Notes under the pieces: model-generated
Told to the model about the DNA's origin: nothing
Database searches by the model: none
What the model saw: the letters and a program-made list of their open reading frames with translations, nothing else
Part shown: one piece after another, positions 44,487-53,031 of the stretch
Position numbering within the stretch: the first letter of the stretch is position 1
Layout: each line of letters starts with the position of its first letter
Assembly (NCBI RefSeq): GCF_900536025.1
Contig: NZ_UNOZ01000013.1
Coordinates: 372,001 to 436,000, forward strand
From: Pseudomonas reidholzensis
GTDB taxonomy: Bacteria; Pseudomonadota; Gammaproteobacteria; Pseudomonadales; Pseudomonadaceae
DNA: 64,000 nucleotides
Reading direction: 5' to 3'
Made by a program: the position numbers and the translations under genes

Positions 44487-45677
44487 ATGGCACATGCAGC
44501 GCAGATCAAAATCCCCGCCACCTACCTGCGTGGCGGCACCAGCAAAGGCGTGTTCTTCCGCCTGCAAGACCTCCCCGAGCGCGCCCAGCAACCCGGCCCG
44601 GCCCGCGACGCACTGCTGTTGCGGGTCATCGGCAGCCCCGACCCCTACGGCAAGCAGATCGACGGCATGGGTGGCGCCACCTCCAGTACCAGCAAGACCG
44701 TGATCCTCGCCCCCAGCACCCGCCCAGACCACGACGTCGACTACCTGTTCGGCCAGGTCGCCATCGACAAGGCCTTCGTCGACTGGAGCGGCAACTGCGG
44801 CAACCTCTCCGCCGCCGTCGGCTCGTTCGCCATCAGCAGCGGCCTGGTCGACCCCGCGCGCATCCCGCGCAACGGCATCGCCACGGTGCGCATCTGGCAG
44901 GCCAACATCGCCAAGACGATCATCGCCCACGTGCCGATCAGTGACGGTGAAGTGCAGGAGACCGGCGACTTCGAGCTCGACGGGGTGACCTTCCCGGCCG
45001 CCGAGGTGCAGCTGGAGTTTCTCGACCCGGCGGCCGACGAAGACGGCGACGGCGGGGCGATGTTCCCCACCGGCAAGCTGGTCGACGAACTGCTGGTGCC
45101 CGGTGTCGGCACGTTCCAGGCGACTATGATCAATGCGGGTATCCCGACCATCTTCGTCAACGCCGCCGACCTCGGCTACAGCGGCAGCGAGCTGCAGGAC
45201 GCGATCAACGGCGACCCGCAAGCGCTGGCGCGGTTCGAGGCGATTCGTGCCTACGGTGCAGTGCGCATGGGGTTGATCGGCCATGTCGACGATGCCGCCC
45301 AGCGTCAGCACACGCCCAAGGTCGCCTTCGTCGCCCCGCCGGTCGGCTACACCGCGTCCAGCGGCAAGGCCGTGGCGGCTGCCGACATCGACCTGCTGGT
45401 GCGCGCGCTGTCCATGGGCAAGCTGCACCACGCCATGATGGGCACCGCGGCGGTGGCCATCGGTACCGCCGCGGCGATCCCCGGCACCCTGGTCAACCTG
45501 GCTGCCGGCGGTGAGCCGCGCAGTGCCGTTCGCTTCGGCCATCCGTCCGGCACCTTGCGCGTCGGCGCCGAGGCGCGCCAGGTCGATGGCCAGTGGCGCG
45601 TGACCAAGGCAATCATGAGCCGCAGCGCGCGCGTGTTGATGGAAGGCTGGGTGCGGGTACCCGGCGACGCCTTCTAG
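44487..45677 (+). CDS. prpF: 2-methylaconitate cis-trans isomerase PrpF
   Basis: PrpF isomerises the trans product of AcnD so that it can be hydrated to 2-methylisocitrate. The 396-residue protein has the diaminopimelate-epimerase-like fold with the catalytic loop SGNCGNLSAAVG and the early PATYLRGGTSKGVFF motif of the PrpF family. The start at 44487 is set by the family N-terminus (MAHAAQIKIPATYLRGG); the open frame runs further up but into the REP pair. It pairs with acnD as in other proteobacteria that lack a PrpD-only route. Confidence 0.95.
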   Translation: MAHAAQIKIPATYLRGGTSKGVFFRLQDLPERAQQPGPARDALLLRVIGSPDPYGKQIDGMGGATSSTSKTVILAPSTRPDHDVDYLFGQVAIDKAFVDWSGNCGNLSAAVGSFAISSGLVDPARIPRNGIATVRIWQANIAKTIIAHVPISDGEVQETGDFELDGVTFPAAEVQLEFLDPAADEDGDGGAMFPTGKLVDELLVPGVGTFQATMINAGIPTIFVNAADLGYSGSELQDAINGDPQALARFEAIRAYGAVRMGLIGHVDDAAQRQHTPKVAFVAPPVGYTASSGKAVAAADIDLLVRALSMGKLHHAMMGTAAVAIGTAAAIPGTLVNLAAGGEPRSAVRFGHPSGTLRVGAEARQVDGQWRVTKAIMSRSARVLMEGWVRVPGDAF

Positions 45678-45733
45678 CACGCGGCGGCGCTCGGCTTTTT
45701 CGTTCGATCCTCTGCCACAGGAAGTACTGAGAG

Positions 45734-47218
45734 ATGAGTGCCAACGTTGACCTGAACGACCGCCCGGACTACGACCGGGTGCTGCAGACCCTCGCCGACT
45801 ACGTGCTCGACTACCAGGTCGGTTCGGCGGAGGCGCTCGACACCGCGCGCAACTGCCTGATCGACACCCTGGGCTGCGGCTTGCTGGCGCTGCGCTTCCC
45901 CGAGTGCAACAAGCACCTCGGGCCGCTGGTGGAGGGCACCGTGGTGCCGCACGGCGCGCGCGTGCCCGGCACCTCGTACCGGCTCGACCCGGTCAAGGCG
46001 GCCTGGGACATCGGCTGCACCGTGCGCTGGCTGGACTACAACGACACGTGGCTGGCCGCCGAGTGGGGGCACCCGTCGGACAACCTCGGCGGCATCCTGG
46101 CGGTGGCCGATCACCTCTCGCAACGGCGGGTGGCGGTAGGTGAACCGGCGCTGAGCATGCGCGACGTCCTCGAGGCGATGGTAATGGCCCATGAGATCCA
46201 GGGCGTGCTGGCCCTGGAGAACTCCTTCAACCGGGTGGGCCTGGACCATGTGCTGCTGGTCAAGGTCGCCTCGACTGCCGTCTGCGCCAAGCTGATGGGC
46301 GCCAACCGCGAGCAGTTGCTCTCGGCGCTGTCGCACGCCTTTGTCGACGGCCAGGCGCTGCGCACCTATCGCCATGCGCCCAACGCAGGCTCGCGCAAGT
46401 CGTGGGCCGCGGGCGATGCCTCGAGCCGGGGTGTGCGCCTGGCCGATATCGCCATGCGCGGCGAGATGGGCATCCCTGGCGTGCTCACCGCGCCGCAGTG
46501 GGGCTTTTATGACGTGCTGTTCAGCCACACCAACAAGGACCTGGCGCTCAAGCCGCCCGCGCAGCGCAGCTTCAGCCTGCCCCAGGCGTTTGGCAGCTAC
46601 GTGATGGAAAACGTCCTGTTCAAGATCAGCTTCCCGGCCGAGTTTCATGCGCAGACCGCCTGCGAAGCGGCGGTGACACTGCACCCCAAGGTGCGCAACC
46701 GCCTGCACGAGATCGAGCGCATCGTCATTACCACCCATGAGTCGGCGATCCGCATCATCTCCAAGGTCGGCCCGCTGGCCAACGCCGCCGACCGCGACCA
46801 CTGCCTGCAGTACATGACGGCGGTGCCGTTGATCTTCGGCAACCTGGTGGCCGAGCACTATGAAGACAGCTTCCACGCCGCCCACCCGACCATCGACCGG
46901 TTGCGCGAGAAGATGGAGATCGTCGAAGAGCCACGCTTCAGCCGCGAGTACCTGGAGGCCGACAAGCGCTCGATCGCCAATGCCGTGCAGGTGTTCTTCA
47001 ACGATGGCAGCAGCACCGAGCAGGTCACCGTCGAATACCCGATCGGTCATCGGCGCCGGCGTGCCGAGGGGATTCCGTTGCTGGAAGAGAAGTTCAAGGC
47101 CAACCTCGCCACGCGCTTTGCGGGGCAGCGTTGTGCCGAGATCTTTGACCTGTGCAAGGCCCAGGCGCGGCTTGAGGCCACGCCGGTGCACAAGTTCGTC
47201 GATCTGTTGGTGATCTAG
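45734..47218 (+). CDS. prpD: 2-methylcitrate dehydratase PrpD
   Basis: PrpD is the iron-sulfur-independent methylcitrate dehydratase. The 494-residue protein is of MmgE/PrpD type: [18 protein letters not shown] near the start, [37 protein letters not shown] and [30 protein letters not shown]. The operon thus carries both dehydratase routes, AcnD/PrpF and PrpD. Only 56 bp separate it from prpF, with no REP. It ends against a REP pair that separates it from the convergent aldehyde dehydrogenase gene. Confidence 0.96.
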   Translation: MSANVDLNDRPDYDRVLQTLADYVLDYQVGSAEALDTARNCLIDTLGCGLLALRFPECNKHLGPLVEGTVVPHGARVPGTSYRLDPVKAAWDIGCTVRWLDYNDTWLAAEWGHPSDNLGGILAVADHLSQRRVAVGEPALSMRDVLEAMVMAHEIQGVLALENSFNRVGLDHVLLVKVASTAVCAKLMGANREQLLSALSHAFVDGQALRTYRHAPNAGSRKSWAAGDASSRGVRLADIAMRGEMGIPGVLTAPQWGFYDVLFSHTNKDLALKPPAQRSFSLPQAFGSYVMENVLFKISFPAEFHAQTACEAAVTLHPKVRNRLHEIERIVITTHESAIRIISKVGPLANAADRDHCLQYMTAVPLIFGNLVAEHYEDSFHAAHPTIDRLREKMEIVEEPRFSREYLEADKRSIANAVQVFFNDGSSTEQVTVEYPIGHRRRRAEGIPLLEEKFKANLATRFAGQRCAEIFDLCKAQARLEATPVHKFVDLLVI

Positions 47219-47248
47219 GTCGCGAGCGGGTTGGTGTGTTGCCAATGC

Positions 47249-47333
47249 AGGCCTCATCGCGGGTAAACCCGCTCCTACAGGGTGGACGTGCACAGACCCC
47301 GTAGGAGCGGGTTTGCCCGCGATGAGGCCGGTG
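47249..47333. repeat. REP pair between prpD and the aldarate cluster
   Basis: GCAGGCCTCATCGCGGGTAA with CCCGCTCCTACAGG is mirrored by CGTAGGAGCGGGTTTGCCCG with CGATGAGGCC. It lies between two convergent stop codons. Confidence 0.9.
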
Positions 47334-47343
47334 CAGGACAGCC

Positions 47344-48930
47344 CTACCGAACAATCACCGCACGGCTCTGCTCGCCATCGAGCAACCGCGAAATCCCCAG
47401 CGGATTGCCATCCTGCAGCGCCGCTGGCAACAGCTCATCCGGGTAGTTCTGGAAGCACACCGGCCGCAGAAAACGGTCGATCGCCAACGTGCCGACCGAG
47501 GTGCCCCGCGCATCCGAGGTGGCCGGGTAGGGCCCGCCATGCACCATCGCGTCACACACCTCGACCCCGGTCGGATAGCCATTGAGCAGCACCCGCCCCA
47601 CCTTCTCCTGCAGCAGCTCACTCAGCCAGCCATAGCCCGCCAGCTCCGCCGCTTCGCCGATCAGCGTGGCCGTCAGTTGCCCACGCAGCGCCCCGACGGC
47701 CGCCGCCAGTTGCGCCAGGTCGGCCACCTCGATGAGCAGCGTGGCCGGCCCGAACACCTCTTCCTGCAGCAGCGGATCGCCGCCCAGCAGCAAGCTGACA
47801 TCCGCCTGGAACAACTGCGGCTGTGCCTGCCGGTCACCTTGCGCGGCGCCCGCCAGGTGCGTCACGCCCGGGTGGCTGTGCAGGTGCACGAGGCCCTGGC
47901 GGTAGCTGGCCAGCGTGCCCTGGTTGAGCATGGTCTGCGCCGGCTGCTCGGCCATCTGCGCGGTGAACAGCGCGATGAAGTCGCTGAATGCCGCCGAGCG
48001 CACGCCGATGATCAACCCTGGGTTGGTGCAGAACTGCCCGCAGCCCAGGGTCACCGACGCCGCCAACTCGCGCGCCAGGCTTTCGCCACGCGCCTGCAAG
48101 GCTTCAGGCAGGAGGATCACCGGGTTGATGCTGGACATCTCGGCAAACACCGGGATCGGCTGCGCCCGTTCCGCCGCCATGCGGCTCAGGGCATTGCCGC
48201 CCTTGAGCGACCCGGTGAAGCCCACTGCCTGGATCGCCGGATGCTTGACCAGCCACTCACCGACCCCGGCGCCATAGATCATGTTGAACACGCCGGCCGG
48301 CATGCCGCTGCGGCTGGCGGCCCGCAGGATCGCGTCGGCGACCGCTTCGGCAGTGGCCATGTGGCCGCTGTGGGCCTTGAACACCACCGGGCAGCCGGCC
48401 GCCAGGGCCGAGGCGGTGTCGCCACCGGCGGTGGAGAATGCCAGCGGGAAGTTGCTGGCGCCAAACACCGCCACCGGCCCGACGCCGATGCGGTACTGGC
48501 GCAGGTCGGGGCGGGGCAGGGGTTGGCGCTCGGGCAGCGCGCGGTCGATCCGCGCGCCATAAAAGTCACCCCGGCGCAGCACCTTGGCGAACAGGCGCAT
48601 CTGGCCGCTGGTGCGGGCGCGCTCGCCCTGGATACGGCCGCTGGGCAGGGCGGTCTCGCGGCACACGGTGGCGATGAAATCATCGCCCAGCCCGTCGAGT
48701 TCGTCGGCGATGGCCTCGAGAAACGCCGCGCGCTGGTCGGCGGGCAGGTTGCGGTAGGCCGGGAAGGCCGCCGCCGCAGCGGTGGCAGCGGCGGCGACTT
48801 CAGCCTCTGTGGCCTGGCTGAACACGCCCGGCAACGGCTCGCCGGTGGTGGCGTCGAGGCTGGTGAGCAGGGTGTTGCCTTGCGCCGAGCGCTGGCCGGC
48901 GATGTAGTTGTGACCAAGGATACGGGTCAT
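47344..48930 (-). CDS. 2-oxoglutarate semialdehyde dehydrogenase (2,5-dioxovalerate dehydrogenase)
   Basis: The 528-residue aldehyde dehydrogenase oxidises 2-oxoglutarate semialdehyde to 2-oxoglutarate, the last step of aldarate and pentonate oxidation. Features are the NAD(P)-binding VAVFGASNFPLAFST, GFTGSLKGG, the catalytic Glu in PVFAEMSSINP and the catalytic Cys in LGCGQFCTNPGL. The ending LRPVCFQNYPDELLP matches the family. The start at 48930 gives MTRILGHNYIAGQ; the open frame extends six codons further. The garD gene lies 27 bp upstream, indicating a shared transcript. Confidence 0.93.
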   Translation of the reverse strand: MTRILGHNYIAGQRSAQGNTLLTSLDATTGEPLPGVFSQATEAEVAAAATAAAAAFPAYRNLPADQRAAFLEAIADELDGLGDDFIATVCRETALPSGRIQGERARTSGQMRLFAKVLRRGDFYGARIDRALPERQPLPRPDLRQYRIGVGPVAVFGASNFPLAFSTAGGDTASALAAGCPVVFKAHSGHMATAEAVADAILRAASRSGMPAGVFNMIYGAGVGEWLVKHPAIQAVGFTGSLKGGNALSRMAAERAQPIPVFAEMSSINPVILLPEALQARGESLARELAASVTLGCGQFCTNPGLIIGVRSAAFSDFIALFTAQMAEQPAQTMLNQGTLASYRQGLVHLHSHPGVTHLAGAAQGDRQAQPQLFQADVSLLLGGDPLLQEEVFGPATLLIEVADLAQLAAAVGALRGQLTATLIGEAAELAGYGWLSELLQEKVGRVLLNGYPTGVEVCDAMVHGGPYPATSDARGTSVGTLAIDRFLRPVCFQNYPDELLPAALQDGNPLGISRLLDGEQSRAVIVR

Positions 48931-48957
48931 GCGGGCTCCGGTAATCAAAACGGGGTA

Positions 48958-50511
48958 TCAGGTGATGGCGCCGATCTGCCACGGCACGAACTCGTTCTGG
49001 CCGTAGCCATGCTGTTCGCTCTTGCTGCGCTCGCCCGAGGCAATGCTCAGCATCAGGCGGTAGATGTGTTCGCCACGTTCTTCGATGGTCATGCTGCCGT
49101 CGGCAATGCCGCCGCAGTTGACGTCCATGTCCTCTTCCTGGGTTTCCCACAGGCGGGTGTTGGTGGCCAGCTTGATCGACGGCGAAGGCGCGCAGCCGTA
49201 GGCCGAGCCACGGCCGGTGGTAAAGGCGATCAGGTTGGCGCCGCCGGCGACCTGGCCGGTGGCGGAGATCGGGTCGTAGCCGGGCGTGTCCATGAACACC
49301 AGGCCGTGGGCGCGCACCGGCTCGGCGTACTCGTAGACATCCACCAGGTCACTGGAGCCGGCCTTGGCCACGGCGCCCAGGGACTTTTCGAGGATGGTGG
49401 TGAGGCCACCGGCCTTGTTGCCCGCCGAAGGGTTGTTGTTGAGCTCGGCGCCCATCCGTTGGCAGTAGGCTTCCCACCACTGGATGCGGGCGATCAGCTT
49501 CTCGCCCACCTGCTGGCTGACCGCGCGGCGGGTCAGCAGGTGTTCGGCGCCGTAGATCTCCGGGGTTTCCGAAAGGATCGCGGTGCCGCCGGCAGCGACC
49601 AGGCGGTCGACCGCATTGCCCAGCGCCGGGTTGGCGGTGATCCCCGAATAGCCGTCCGAGCCCCCGCACTGCAGGCCGACCGTGAGGTGGCGCACGCTGA
49701 CGGGCTGGCGTTCGACCTGGTTGGCGTCGGCGAGCAGCGACTTGACCTGGGCGATGCCGCTGGCAATGGTCTTCGAGGTGCCACCGGTGCCCTGGATGGT
49801 GAAGGTGCGCAGCGCGTGGCTGCTTTGCAGGCCCTGGGCGGCGAGCAGGTCGGGAATCTGGTTGGTCTCGCAGCCCAGGCCGATCAGCAGCACCGAGGCG
49901 AAGTTGGCGTGCACGGCATAGCCACCAAGGGTGCGCCGGAGCATGGCCAGTGCCTCGCCACCGGGGTCGACCGCGCAGCCGACGCCGTGGGTCAGTGCCA
50001 CCACGCCGTCGACGTTAGGGTAGGGCGCCAGCGCCTCGGGGTGGATGTCGCGGCGAAAGTGATCGGCGATGGCGCGGGCGACCGTGGCCGAGCAGTTCAC
50101 CGACGTGAGGATGCCGATGTAGTTGCGCGTCGCGACCCGGCCATCGGCGCGCACGATGCCCATGAAGGTGTCGTCGTTGGGCGCCTGCTGCCCCTTGGCG
50201 TCAACGCCAAAGGCGTAATCGCGGGCAAAGTCGCCCATCGCCAGGTTGTGCACGTGCACATGCTCGCCGGCCGCGATCGCCTGGCTGGCAAAGCCGATGA
50301 TCTGCCCGTAGCGGCGCAGCGGCTGGCCCGCCGTCAGGGCGCGGGCAGCGACCTTGTGGCCGGCCGGGATCGGCTGGCGGACAACGATGCCTTCGTCCAG
50401 CAGCAGGCCTTCGGTCAGTGGCTGGCGGGCCACCAGTACATCGTCCAGCGGGTTGAGTCGGATCACGGCGTTGGCAGCGCTTGCACTGCCTGTTGTTGTA
50501 ATGAGTTGCAT
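48958..50511 (-). CDS. garD: Galactarate dehydratase
   Basis: GarD removes water from D-galactarate to give 5-dehydro-4-deoxyglucarate. The 517-residue UxaA/GarD family protein has an N-terminal SAF-like part (NDVLVARQPLTEGLLLDEGI region), TRNYIGILTSVNCSATVARA, THGVGCAVD, GLGCETNQIPDL, GLQCGGSDGYSGITANPALG and FMDTPGYDP. Length equals that of E. coli GarD rather than altronate dehydratase. ATG 50511 is preferred to a GTG at 50520 because GAGGTG is properly spaced. An ACAACAACA motif lies inside codons 5-8. Confidence 0.9.
   Translation of the reverse strand: MQLITTTGSASAANAVIRLNPLDDVLVARQPLTEGLLLDEGIVVRQPIPAGHKVAARALTAGQPLRRYGQIIGFASQAIAAGEHVHVHNLAMGDFARDYAFGVDAKGQQAPNDDTFMGIVRADGRVATRNYIGILTSVNCSATVARAIADHFRRDIHPEALAPYPNVDGVVALTHGVGCAVDPGGEALAMLRRTLGGYAVHANFASVLLIGLGCETNQIPDLLAAQGLQSSHALRTFTIQGTGGTSKTIASGIAQVKSLLADANQVERQPVSVRHLTVGLQCGGSDGYSGITANPALGNAVDRLVAAGGTAILSETPEIYGAEHLLTRRAVSQQVGEKLIARIQWWEAYCQRMGAELNNNPSAGNKAGGLTTILEKSLGAVAKAGSSDLVDVYEYAEPVRAHGLVFMDTPGYDPISATGQVAGGANLIAFTTGRGSAYGCAPSPSIKLATNTRLWETQEEDMDVNCGGIADGSMTIEERGEHIYRLMLSIASGERSKSEQHGYGQNEFVPWQIGAIT
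50491..50499 (-). promoter_or_regulatory. ACAACAACA (Crc/Hfq-type) motif near garD start
   Basis: Inside codons 5-7 of garD (12-20 nt after the ATG) the minus strand reads ACAACAACA, close to the AANAANAA catabolite-repression motif. Confidence 0.4.
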
Positions 50512-50538
50512 GACAGTCACCTCAATGGGGCGCGTGGC

Positions 50539-51858
50539 TCAGGCCAGCCCGCGCTCGCGATAGTCGATCAGGCCCGAGAACAGCATCAGGCCGAAGGCCA
50601 TGACCACGAAGAAGATCAGGGCCAGGAAGTAGGAACCGGTGAACTGCACGATCAGGCCGATCAGGATCGGCACCAGCACGCCGACCATGTTGCCGCAGAA
50701 GTTCATGCTGCCGCCGAGCACGCCGGCCTTGGACTTGCCACCGAGGATCGCCGGCAGGCACCAGTACATGCCGCACCAGCGGATGAAGAACAGCGCCACG
50801 CAGAGCAGTGCGATGACCAGGCCGGCGTCCGGGGTGTAGGCCACCAGCAGGATGCACAGTGCGGCGACCGCGGCGGAGCCGGCGAACATGCTGCGCATCA
50901 CGGTGTTCGGTTGGCCGCCCTTGGCTTTCCACTTGTCGGAGATCCAGCCGCCGATCAGCTCGCCGACGAAACCGCACATGAAGATCAGGAAGGTCGCCCC
51001 GCCCATGGCCTTGATATCGAGGTTGTGGGCCTGGTGCAGGTAGCTCGGCATCCAGGTCAGCAGGCCATAGAACACGCTGTTGTAGCAGGCGTAGCCGGCG
51101 AACATGCACAGCACCGAGCGGCTCTTGAGCAGCTCTTTGAGCACCGCCTTGCGGTTGCCGTTGGCCTTGCTCGCGGCGTCGTTGGCCTGGGTGATGTAGG
51201 CCAGTTCGGCGGCGTTGACCTGCGGGTGCTCGCTGGGGTGGTTGCGGATGTACCACCAGGCCCAGATGCCGGCGGCCACGGTACCGACGCCGGCAATGAT
51301 GAAGGCGATGCGCCAGGAGTCGAACCAGGTGATCAGGCCGGCGATGATGATCGCGCCAAAGGCGGTGCCCAGCGGCGCGCCGCCGTCCACCAGGGTAGCG
51401 CCGCGGCCCCGTTCGTTGGGGGTCAGCCAGGCGCCGTTGAGCTTGGCGCCGGCCGGCATGATCGGCGACTCGGCGACGCCCAGGCCGATGCGTGTGACCA
51501 GCAGGGTGACCCAGCTGTGGGCAAACCCGCCTAGCGCCTGGAACGCGCCCCAGCCAATGGTCGCGACGCCAATGATATTGCGCACCTGGAAGCGGTCGAG
51601 GAGGACCCCGGCCGGGATCTGCATCAACGCGTACGACCAGAAGAACGCACTGAGGATCAGGCCTTCGAGTGCCGGGGTCAGCTCGAACTCGGCGGAAATC
51701 AACGGCAGTGCCACCGACAGCGAGGCGCGGTCGATGTAGTTGATCGCTGCCAGCAACAGCAGGATCAGGAATATACGCCAGCGCACGGTGGTCGGCTTTG
51801 TGCTGTCGGCGGCCGCCAGGGCGGGGGCCGGGGCTGCAGGGTAAGGGCTGTTGTTCAT
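50539..51858 (-). CDS. MFS transporter, galactarate/glucarate-type
   Basis: A 439-residue major-facilitator permease with twelve predicted helices, belonging to the anion:cation symporter branch that includes GudP/GarP: INYIDRASLSVALPLI in helix 1, GWGAFQALGGF, and ERGRGATLVDGGAPLGTAFG in the loop after helix 4. By context it imports galactarate or a related sugar acid. Two ATG codons compete: 51864 and 51858. The second has AGTGAG at a proper distance and is chosen. AACAACA directly follows it. Confidence 0.88.
   Translation of the reverse strand: MNNSPYPAAPAPALAAADSTKPTTVRWRIFLILLLLAAINYIDRASLSVALPLISAEFELTPALEGLILSAFFWSYALMQIPAGVLLDRFQVRNIIGVATIGWGAFQALGGFAHSWVTLLVTRIGLGVAESPIMPAGAKLNGAWLTPNERGRGATLVDGGAPLGTAFGAIIIAGLITWFDSWRIAFIIAGVGTVAAGIWAWWYIRNHPSEHPQVNAAELAYITQANDAASKANGNRKAVLKELLKSRSVLCMFAGYACYNSVFYGLLTWMPSYLHQAHNLDIKAMGGATFLIFMCGFVGELIGGWISDKWKAKGGQPNTVMRSMFAGSAAVAALCILLVAYTPDAGLVIALLCVALFFIRWCGMYWCLPAILGGKSKAGVLGGSMNFCGNMVGVLVPILIGLIVQFTGSYFLALIFFVVMAFGLMLFSGLIDYRERGLA
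51849..51855 (-). promoter_or_regulatory. AACAACA (Crc/Hfq-type) motif at MFS start
   Basis: The codons after the chosen ATG read AAC AAC AGC, giving AACAACA. It is close to the AANAANAA motif bound by Hfq/Crc in catabolite repression of Pseudomonas. Confidence 0.4.
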
Positions 51859-51922
51859 GCTCATCTCACTGTTGTGATTGTTATGAAATGCCGCGGCGGC
51901 GCGGCCCTGCGCCGCCGTCGGT

Positions 51923-52921
51923 TCAGAGCGTCTTCACCGCACCGGGTGAGATGGCCGCAGGCGTTATGCCAATGCCATTGCGCAACGGTGCGCCAAACTC
52001 CGCCAGGCTGATTTCGAACACATCGCCTGCGACGGCCTTGACCTGGTCGGCGAACGACAGGGTCGCGGTGCCGAAGAAGTGGATATGGACATCGCCCGGG
52101 CGCAGAAACTGCGCGTATTTGAAATGGTGGTACTCGAGGTTCTCCAGCGAGTGGCACATGTTGTCCTCGCCGCTGAGAAAGTCCTTTTCCCAGATCACCT
52201 GGTCGCCGCGGCGGATTCGGCTGGTGCCTTGCAGGTGGCGTGGCAGCTCGCCGACCCGCAGCTCAGGGCCGTACGAGCAGTTGCGCAGCTTGGAGTGGGC
52301 CAGGTACAGGTAGCTGCGGCGCTCCATGACGTGGTCGGAAAACTCGTTGCCGATGGCAAAGCCCAGGCGGTACGGCTGGCCATCATCGCCGATCACATAG
52401 AGGCCGGCCAGTTCCGGCTCTTCACCGGCGTCCTCGGCGAAGGCCGGGGCCTGCAAGGCCTGGCCGGGGCGCACCACGGTGGAGCCGTCGCCCTTGTAGA
52501 ACCACTCCGGCTGCGCGCCGACGCTGCCGGCGGCGGGGCGGCCGCCATCGATGCCCCATTGGAACATGCGTGCGGTGTCGGTGAGGGCCGCGCCGTCGTC
52601 GGCTTTCTGCTGGTGCATCTTGTCGCGGGTCGAGGCGCTGCCCAGGTGGGTCAGGCCGGTGCCGCTGATCAGGCAGTGGGCCGGGTCTTCGTGGTCGAGC
52701 GGCGGCAGCACCCGGCATTCGGCGAGGGCGTCGCTGTAGCGCTGGTCGCTGCTGTCGAGGCCGCGTTCGAGCACTTCGGCGGCGAGGCTGCGCTGGTGGC
52801 GGATGGCGCTCAGGGCCAGTTCACGCAGGTGGCTGGTGTGACGCACGACCTGGATCAGGTCGCCTTCGACCACGCCGACATGGCGCTGGGCGGTTGCGGT
52901 TTCGAATTGGATCAGGCGCAT
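51923..52921 (-). CDS. FAH-family protein, GguC/AraD1-like
   Basis: The 332-residue product begins MRLIQFETATAQRHVGVVEGD and belongs to the fumarylacetoacetase superfamily in the GguC/AraD1 group. FAH-fold signatures are LISGTGLTHLGSASTRDKMH, YVIGDDGQPYRLGFAIGNEFSDH, and the metal ligands in the C-terminal sheet (GDVHIHFFGTATLS). Members of this group act as dehydratases on 2-keto-3-deoxy sugar acids. In this cluster it stands where kdgD would be expected. Its true reaction is not proven. The start at 52921 is set by the ribosome site GGAG and the family N-terminus; the open frame continues past 52981. Confidence 0.85.
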   Translation of the reverse strand: MRLIQFETATAQRHVGVVEGDLIQVVRHTSHLRELALSAIRHQRSLAAEVLERGLDSSDQRYSDALAECRVLPPLDHEDPAHCLISGTGLTHLGSASTRDKMHQQKADDGAALTDTARMFQWGIDGGRPAAGSVGAQPEWFYKGDGSTVVRPGQALQAPAFAEDAGEEPELAGLYVIGDDGQPYRLGFAIGNEFSDHVMERRSYLYLAHSKLRNCSYGPELRVGELPRHLQGTSRIRRGDQVIWEKDFLSGEDNMCHSLENLEYHHFKYAQFLRPGDVHIHFFGTATLSFADQVKAVAGDVFEISLAEFGAPLRNGIGITPAAISPGAVKTL

Positions 52922-52933
52922 GCTGGCTCCGGT

Positions 52934-52941
52934 TTGTTGTT
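52934..52941 (-). promoter_or_regulatory. AACAACAA catabolite-repression motif before FAH-family gene
   Basis: A perfect AANAANAA motif (AACAACAA) on the minus strand ends 3 bases before the GGAG ribosome site of the first gene of the aldarate operon, an ideal position for Hfq/Crc translational repression. Confidence 0.6.
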
Positions 52942-53011
52942 GTGGGGAAGCACGTGCAGCCACTTTAAATTTCCCCGTCATTGCTGCCTAATGAGAGCTG
53001 TTGACCCCGTG

Positions 53012-53026
53012 ATAACTTTTAGTGAT
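53012..53026. promoter_or_regulatory. Possible LysR operator in the divergent promoter region
   Basis: ATAACTTTTAGTGAT is an imperfect palindrome (ATaAC-N5-GTgAT) of the T-N11-A type in the 110-bp gap between divergent genes. It is close to the lysR ATG, so it might serve autoregulation. Confidence 0.35.
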
Positions 53027-53031
53027 CCCCT

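Noticed and set aside
47539..51534. 1331-codon open frame opposite the aldarate genes
   Set aside because: Low-complexity composition of an antisense frame; the minus-strand genes have full enzyme motifs.
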